The notes under the pieces were generated by a model, which did no database searches, had not been told where the DNA came from, and worked only from the letters and a program-made list of their open reading frames with translations. Both the position numbers and the translations under genes were made by a program. Source: Clostridiales bacterium (GTDB taxonomy: Bacteria; Bacillota; Clostridia; Oscillospirales; Acutalibacteraceae). From it: a DNA stretch of 19,974 bases. The stretch lies in assembly GCA_012511485.1 (NCBI GenBank), contig JAAZFZ010000053.1, positions 1-19,974 on the forward strand. Reading direction: 5' to 3'. The stretch's first letter is position 1. Every line of letters starts with the position of its first letter. Positions 16,576 through 19,974 of the stretch are shown here, piece after piece.

Positions 16576-17787
16576 TTGAAAATCCTGGTTATTAATGCCG
16601 GAAGCTCATCTTTAAAATACCAGCTCATTGACATGAACGGTGAAAAAATGATTGCAAAGGGCAACTGTGAGCGAATTGGCATAGACGGCAAAATCGGTGG
16701 TTCCACGGCAGACGGCAGAAAGTTTTCATACGAAGTTAACCTGCCGAACCATACATCTGCTTTTCTTGAGGTCAAAAAAGTCCTCACTGAAGGCAGCTGC
16801 AAGGTTGTTGACAGCCTTGATGAAATTTCGGCAGTCGGTCACCGAATCGTTCAGGGCGGTTCGCTGTTTAACAAAAGCGTACTCGTAACTGATGAAGTTG
16901 TCAAGGGTATTGATAGCCTTTGTGACCTTGCGCCCCTTCACAATCCCGCTCATATTCAGGGCATTAATGCCAGCCGTGAGGTTTTTGGCAATGATATCCC
17001 CGAAGTAGTGGTTTTCGACAACGCCTTCCACAGCACTATGCCCCCTGAGGCATATATTTTCCCGGTGCCGTATGAATACTATGAGAAATATAAAGTCCGC
17101 CGTTACGGTTTTCACGGAACATCTCACCGCTTTGTCAGCGCAAGGTGTGCCGAAGTTATGGGGCAAGACATTGAAGAGTTGAAAATTATCACCTGCCACC
17201 TTGGCAACGGTTCTTCAATCACTGCAGTAAAATACGGCAAGGTTATTGATACGAGCATGGGTCTGACTCCCCTTGACGGTTTCATTATGGGTACACGCTG
17301 CGGTGCGATTGACCCTTCCGTTGTCACCTACCTTCAGGAAAAAGAGGGATGGACTCCCGATGAAACCGACATAATACTCAATAAAAAGTCAGGGGTTTTA
17401 GGCATTTCAGGTGTTTCCAGCGATGACCGTGATGTTCTCGCCGCCGAAAAAGCAGGCAATGAGCGTGCAGCTCTTGCAAGAAGGATTCAAAGATATGAAA
17501 TCCGCAAATGCATCGGCAGCTATGTAGCCGCAATGGATGGGGTTGATGCAATAGTATTCACCGGTGGCATCGGCGAAAACACAGTTGACCTTCGTTCCGG
17601 AGTGTGCAACAACCTCACATATTTGGGCATAAAAATTGATGAGGAAATTAACAATAAGCTCATCAAGGGTGCAGAGGGTGAAATTTCGACACCCGATTCA
17701 AGGGTTAGAGTATTTGTTTTGCCCACCAATGAAGAGCTCGTCATAGCCAGAGATACAAAGGAAATTGTTGAGGCTCTGAAAAAATAA
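16576..17787 (+). CDS. ackA: Acetate kinase
   Basis: AckA converts acetyl phosphate and ADP to acetate and ATP, the last step of fermentative acetate production in the cytosol. The 403-residue product carries the family motifs: N-terminal LVINAGSSSLKYQL, the active-site region RRYGFHGTSHRF, the phosphate loop CHLGNGSSITAV, DTSMGLTPLDGFIMGTRCG, and FTGGIGENTV near the C-terminus. The frame opens upstream at 16540, but the conserved start is MKILVINAGSSS at the TTG at 16576, preceded by GGAGG (16564-16568) with seven bases between. Its promoter is near consensus, indicating high vegetative expression. pta, often next to ackA, is not in the window. A good terminator follows. Confidence 0.97.
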   Translation: MKILVINAGSSSLKYQLIDMNGEKMIAKGNCERIGIDGKIGGSTADGRKFSYEVNLPNHTSAFLEVKKVLTEGSCKVVDSLDEISAVGHRIVQGGSLFNKSVLVTDEVVKGIDSLCDLAPLHNPAHIQGINASREVFGNDIPEVVVFDNAFHSTMPPEAYIFPVPYEYYEKYKVRRYGFHGTSHRFVSARCAEVMGQDIEELKIITCHLGNGSSITAVKYGKVIDTSMGLTPLDGFIMGTRCGAIDPSVVTYLQEKEGWTPDETDIILNKKSGVLGISGVSSDDRDVLAAEKAGNERAALARRIQRYEIRKCIGSYVAAMDGVDAIVFTGGIGENTVDLRSGVCNNLTYLGIKIDEEINNKLIKGAEGEISTPDSRVRVFVLPTNEELVIARDTKEIVEALKK

Positions 17788-17804
17788 GACTTAACCTATC
17801 TTTC

Positions 17805-17831
17805 AGGCACGATTGAATTCGTGCCTTTTTT
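17805..17831 (+). terminator. Rho-independent terminator of ackA
   Basis: GGCACGA (17806-17812) pairs with TCGTGCC (17819-17825) around a TTGAAT loop, followed by six T (17826-17831). It lies 18 bases after the ackA stop. Confidence 0.9.
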
Positions 17832-17866
17832 GTGCCCTATTGAGGAAAACGAATGACAGCAAAGCC

Positions 17867-17904
17867 CCTCTCATATTATTAACAGGGTAATAATTTAGCA
17901 GAGG
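17867..17904 (+). promoter_or_regulatory. Leader hairpin that can pair the mntP ribosome binding site
   Basis: ATTATTA (17875-17881) and TAATAAT (17888-17894) form a perfect seven-base-pair stem with an ACAGGG loop. An outer helix pairs CCTCT (17867-17871) with AGAGG (17900-17904), which is the Shine-Dalgarno of mntP. The structure could therefore hide the ribosome binding site. The inner inverted repeat might instead be a protein operator. I see no yybP-ykoY manganese riboswitch. Confidence 0.4.
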
Positions 17905-17910
17905 TGCAAA

Positions 17911-18495
17911 ATGGAGATAACAACTGTGCTGGGTATAGGCTTAGGTGTTGCAATGGATGCCTTTGCAGTCGCCGTTACCAATGGCATGGCTGTGCGCAGG
18001 CTTTCAATTGCATTTGCAATAAAACAGGCATCGGTTTTTGCACTTTTTCAGGCTCTTATGCCTTTCTTGGGGTGGCTTGCAGGCATTGCTGTGAGTGAAA
18101 AAATCGAATTGTATGGCCATTGGGCTGCTTTTGTTATTTTATGCCTGCTGGGCATCAAAATGTGCCTTGAAGCACACAGGAAAAAGAAAAAGCACGCAGC
18201 AGACAGCTTTATCCTCGAAAGGGAACCGCCTATGCGTGTTTTAATTGCTCTTGCCATTGCCACAAGCATAGACGCTCTGGCAGTCGGTGTTACATTTGCC
18301 TGCTCTGATGTTGAAGGGTTTAATGAGCTAATGCTCAATGTTCTGATTATCGGAGCAATAACCTTGATTTTGTGCATAGCAGGAGGATTTCTTGGTAGAA
18401 GGTCAGGCGATATATTCAAAGGTAAGTCAGAAATAATCGGCGGAGTTGTGCTGTTTATCATGGCACTGAAAACGCTGGCAGAAAGCATCTATTAG
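17911..18495 (+). CDS. mntP: MntP, manganese efflux pump
   Basis: MntP exports Mn2+ across the cytoplasmic membrane and protects against manganese excess. The 194-residue length and six predicted membrane segments fit the family (DUF204). Two homologous halves each carry the conserved Asp motif: GVAMDAFAVAVTNG in helix 1 and ATSIDALAVGVTF at about residues 118-130. These acidic residues are needed for transport in E. coli MntP. A basic loop (HRKKKKH) lies between the halves. The ATG follows AGAGG, which may be sequestered in a leader hairpin. The gene follows the ackA terminator and converges with the WYL regulator. Their stop codons overlap (TAG 18493-18495 against TAA 18494-18492 on the other strand) and no terminator separates them. 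Confidence 0.93.
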   Translation: MEITTVLGIGLGVAMDAFAVAVTNGMAVRRLSIAFAIKQASVFALFQALMPFLGWLAGIAVSEKIELYGHWAAFVILCLLGIKMCLEAHRKKKKHAADSFILEREPPMRVLIALAIATSIDALAVGVTFACSDVEGFNELMLNVLIIGAITLILCIAGGFLGRRSGDIFKGKSEIIGGVVLFIMALKTLAESIY

Positions 18496-19499
18496 ATATT
18501 CCTTGAGTAGGTGTCGAGTATTTCCTTTGCACGGGCTCTGACCGATTCCTTGAGTGACACGGGCGACTTTACCACTATCCTTGAGCCGAATTGCATTATC
18601 CAAGAAACAAGCCCTTCGCTGACTACCGCTTCGGTTTTGATTATGAAATGCTCATTGTCATACCTGCGGCAGGAGGATTTTTCGCCGAATTTGTCGGTTA
18701 TCTCCTCAATAATGGAATTTGAGCAGACAAGCTCAATAGAGTATTTCTCTCCGCTAAACATACTGAACAGCTTTGAAGCATAGTCTGCAGAATCAAAAAA
18801 GTTTTTATACTCACAAACCTGAGAAAATTGCCTTGATTCACTCTCGAGAAGCTCTACCTTTTTCATTCTGTCAAGCCTGACATGGATAAGATTATCATAA
18901 TTAGTTTTGTTGCATATGAGATAATAATGTTCATCTGACCAAATAAGGGCATAAGGGTTAACAACAAATTCCTTTTCTTCTTCTGTGTTAGAAAAATAAT
19001 TTAAAATCTTTTTCTTCGAATATTTAAACATAATCTGTTTATGAGAAGCAATTGCCTTGTGAATCACATCAATATTATAAAAAATTTGCTCATTATTGCT
19101 TTTTACCCTGTTGTCAATATAAACCTGGTTTTTGAGCATATTCATTTGGCTATCGCTGACAAGCAAACCGATTTTATTGATTAGATTTTTTGTTTTTTTC
19201 GGAGGAATAAAATGCGCCGCCTGCACGGCATCTATGAGAAGCCTGATTTCCGCAAGCTCGTATTTTCTTGATGCCAAAAAATACCCTCTTGCGGGTGAAC
19301 GGGTATTAATAATATCCATCCCGAAATCCCTGAGAGATTTAATATCGGCATATATGGATTTGCGTTCGGCATCAATGTTATACTCACGAAGGCTGTCACA
19401 CAATGCTGCTGCGGACAGGATATGCTCTTCATCAGTTTTTCTCTCAAATATCTCCATAAGGTACAATATTTTGAGTTTCGACTTATGCTTGACGCTCAT
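18492..19499 (-). CDS. WYL-domain transcriptional regulator (HTH-WYL-WCX)
   Basis: The 335-residue protein has an N-terminal winged helix-turn-helix at about 5-65 (ALCDSLREYNIDAERKSIYADIKSLRDFG), a WYL ligand-binding domain at about 140-240 (VVNPYALIWSDEHYYLICNK and HVRLDRM are diagnostic) and a C-terminal WCX extension. WYL regulators respond to small ligands or nucleic acids and may activate or repress. The ligand and targets of this one are unknown. The frame also opens at 19523, but the ATG at 19499 is preceded by AAGGAAG with good spacing, while the upstream ATG has no ribosome binding site. A 22-base inverted repeat sits just upstream and may be its operator. A GH2-type hydrolase gene lies directly upstream on the same strand, so regulation of sugar use is one possibility. 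Confidence 0.88.
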   Translation of the reverse strand: MSVKHKSKLKILYLMEIFERKTDEEHILSAAALCDSLREYNIDAERKSIYADIKSLRDFGMDIINTRSPARGYFLASRKYELAEIRLLIDAVQAAHFIPPKKTKNLINKIGLLVSDSQMNMLKNQVYIDNRVKSNNEQIFYNIDVIHKAIASHKQIMFKYSKKKILNYFSNTEEEKEFVVNPYALIWSDEHYYLICNKTNYDNLIHVRLDRMKKVELLESESRQFSQVCEYKNFFDSADYASKLFSMFSGEKYSIELVCSNSIIEEITDKFGEKSSCRRYDNEHFIIKTEAVVSEGLVSWIMQFGSRIVVKSPVSLKESVRARAKEILDTYSRNI

Positions 19500-19522
19500 T
19501 TTTTTTACTTCCTTTTTTGTCA

Positions 19523-19544
19523 TTTTTGCCTAATTCGGCAAAAA
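19523..19544. promoter_or_regulatory. Inverted repeat upstream of the WYL regulator, candidate operator
   Basis: TTTTTGCC (19523-19530) and GGCAAAAA (19537-19544) form perfect eight-base arms around TAATTC, whose central AATT continues the symmetry with one mismatch pair. It sits 23 bases before the WYL start codon. On the minus strand no T-run follows, so it is unlikely to terminate the hydrolase gene. Confidence 0.45.
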
Positions 19545-19585
19545 GCAATTTTTTAAATTACCCCTCCACACAAAAAATATCCGTG

Positions 19586-19974
19586 TTATTTCTTCATCTC
19601 AGACCTCATTTCCAAATTAAGGTCATTAATAACCTTTTCATCAATCTTGACAACCTCACGGTCATATGTCATCAGCCCGTTTACTTCAAACTCAACATCG
19701 CTGACCTGAGTGTAAACCGTTGCGCTCAGACCCTTTTTAATCAGTGGAATTATCTGCTTTTTCATAAGCTTTTTATAAGCCTCAGTAAGCGAGAGCTTAT
19801 CGCCATACATCCTGTATCCGAAGCTCTTTGCCTTGTTCCAGACATGGTTTTCAACAATGTTGCTGTAGCCTCCGAATTCGCTCAAAACAAACGGCCTACC
19901 GTCAGCCTTCGGCTTTCTAACCGGCAGAATGTATTTATGAACACTTTTGAAGTCTCCTCCGCCCTGATCATACC
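19586..19974 (-). CDS. C-terminal part of a GH2-type glycoside hydrolase (partial, runs off right edge)
   Basis: The frame is open from the window edge to a TAA at 19586, giving the last 129 residues of a larger protein. It reads YDQGGGDFKS near the edge, then RPFVLSEFGGYS, where the Glu of SEFGG fits the catalytic nucleophile in the GH2 TIM barrel (beta-galactosidase/beta-glucuronidase clan). After it come LIKKGLSATVYTQVSDVE and NGLMTYDREVVKI, typical of the end of these barrels. A TTG at 19885 lies inside the conserved motif and is not the start, because homology continues upstream. Substrate cannot be told from this part. No membrane segment or sorting signal follows, so this end looks cytoplasmic. 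It lies upstream of the WYL regulator on the same strand. Confidence 0.8.
   Translation of the reverse strand, partial: YDQGGGDFKSVHKYILPVRKPKADGRPFVLSEFGGYSNIVENHVWNKAKSFGYRMYGDKLSLTEAYKKLMKKQIIPLIKKGLSATVYTQVSDVEFEVNGLMTYDREVVKIDEKVINDLNLEMRSEMKK

Noticed and set aside
17832..17910. yybP-ykoY manganese riboswitch before mntP
   Set aside because: The interval is too short and lacks the conserved loop sequences of that riboswitch.
19586..19885. A complete 99-residue protein starting at 19885
   Set aside because: The TTG falls inside the conserved PFVLSEFGG motif and the same frame continues with family-like sequence to the window edge, so this is the 3' end of a larger gene.
1..19974. CRISPR arrays, tRNA or rRNA genes, insertion sequences, prophage genes
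   Set aside because: No regularly spaced short repeats, no recognisable tRNA or rRNA sequence, and no transposase, integrase or phage-like reading frame were seen on either strand.

Overview
The window comes from a low-to-medium GC, endospore-forming Firmicute of the class Clostridia. The evidence is a complete sleC/csp cortex-lysis module, a LysM-GH18 cortex enzyme of the SleL type, frequent TTG starts with strong GGAGG-type ribosome binding sites, and a CIRCE-controlled chaperone gene. I cannot place it more precisely. An Oscillospirales or related gut clostridium would fit, but that is only an impression.

Layout. From 1 to 1439, on the minus strand, are two unrecognised membrane-protein genes: a four-pass zinc-ribbon protein, then a single-pass anchored protein cut by the left edge. 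They have their own sigma-A promoter at 1486-1514. From 1567 to 2832 (minus) is sleC, the spore cortex-lytic transglycosylase zymogen, with a strong terminator behind it. Divergent from it, from about 2985 to 11687 (plus), is an operon that opens with a putative 35-residue ORF and continues with five tandem subtilisin-like Csp germination proteases. All five keep the Asp-His-Ser triad. The second carries an in-frame TAA 23 codons before its natural end. A terminator hairpin at 11737-11775 separates this operon from the convergent htpG.

htpG (11789-13672, minus) is driven by a near-consensus sigma-A promoter with a perfect CIRCE operator, so HrcA control is expected. Beyond it lies sleL (13857-15137, minus), two LysM repeats plus a GH18 domain. 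Next come tmcAL (minus) and ackA (plus), divergently arranged: a tRNA cytidine acetate ligase and an acetate kinase. mntP (manganese exporter, plus) follows the ackA terminator and converges on a WYL-domain transcription factor (minus), their stop codons overlapping. The right edge holds the 3' end of a GH2-type glycoside hydrolase on the minus strand.

How the genes work together. SleC is stored in the spore as an inactive precursor. In characterised clostridia, Csp proteases cut off its propeptide when germinant is sensed; SleC then opens the cortex peptidoglycan, and GH18 enzymes such as SleL degrade the muramic-lactam fragments. Protease activators, lytic effector and clean-up hydrolase therefore sit within about 13.6 kb. 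The unusual element is the expansion to five catalytically complete Csp paralogues, where characterised species have about three Csp domains, some of them pseudoproteases.
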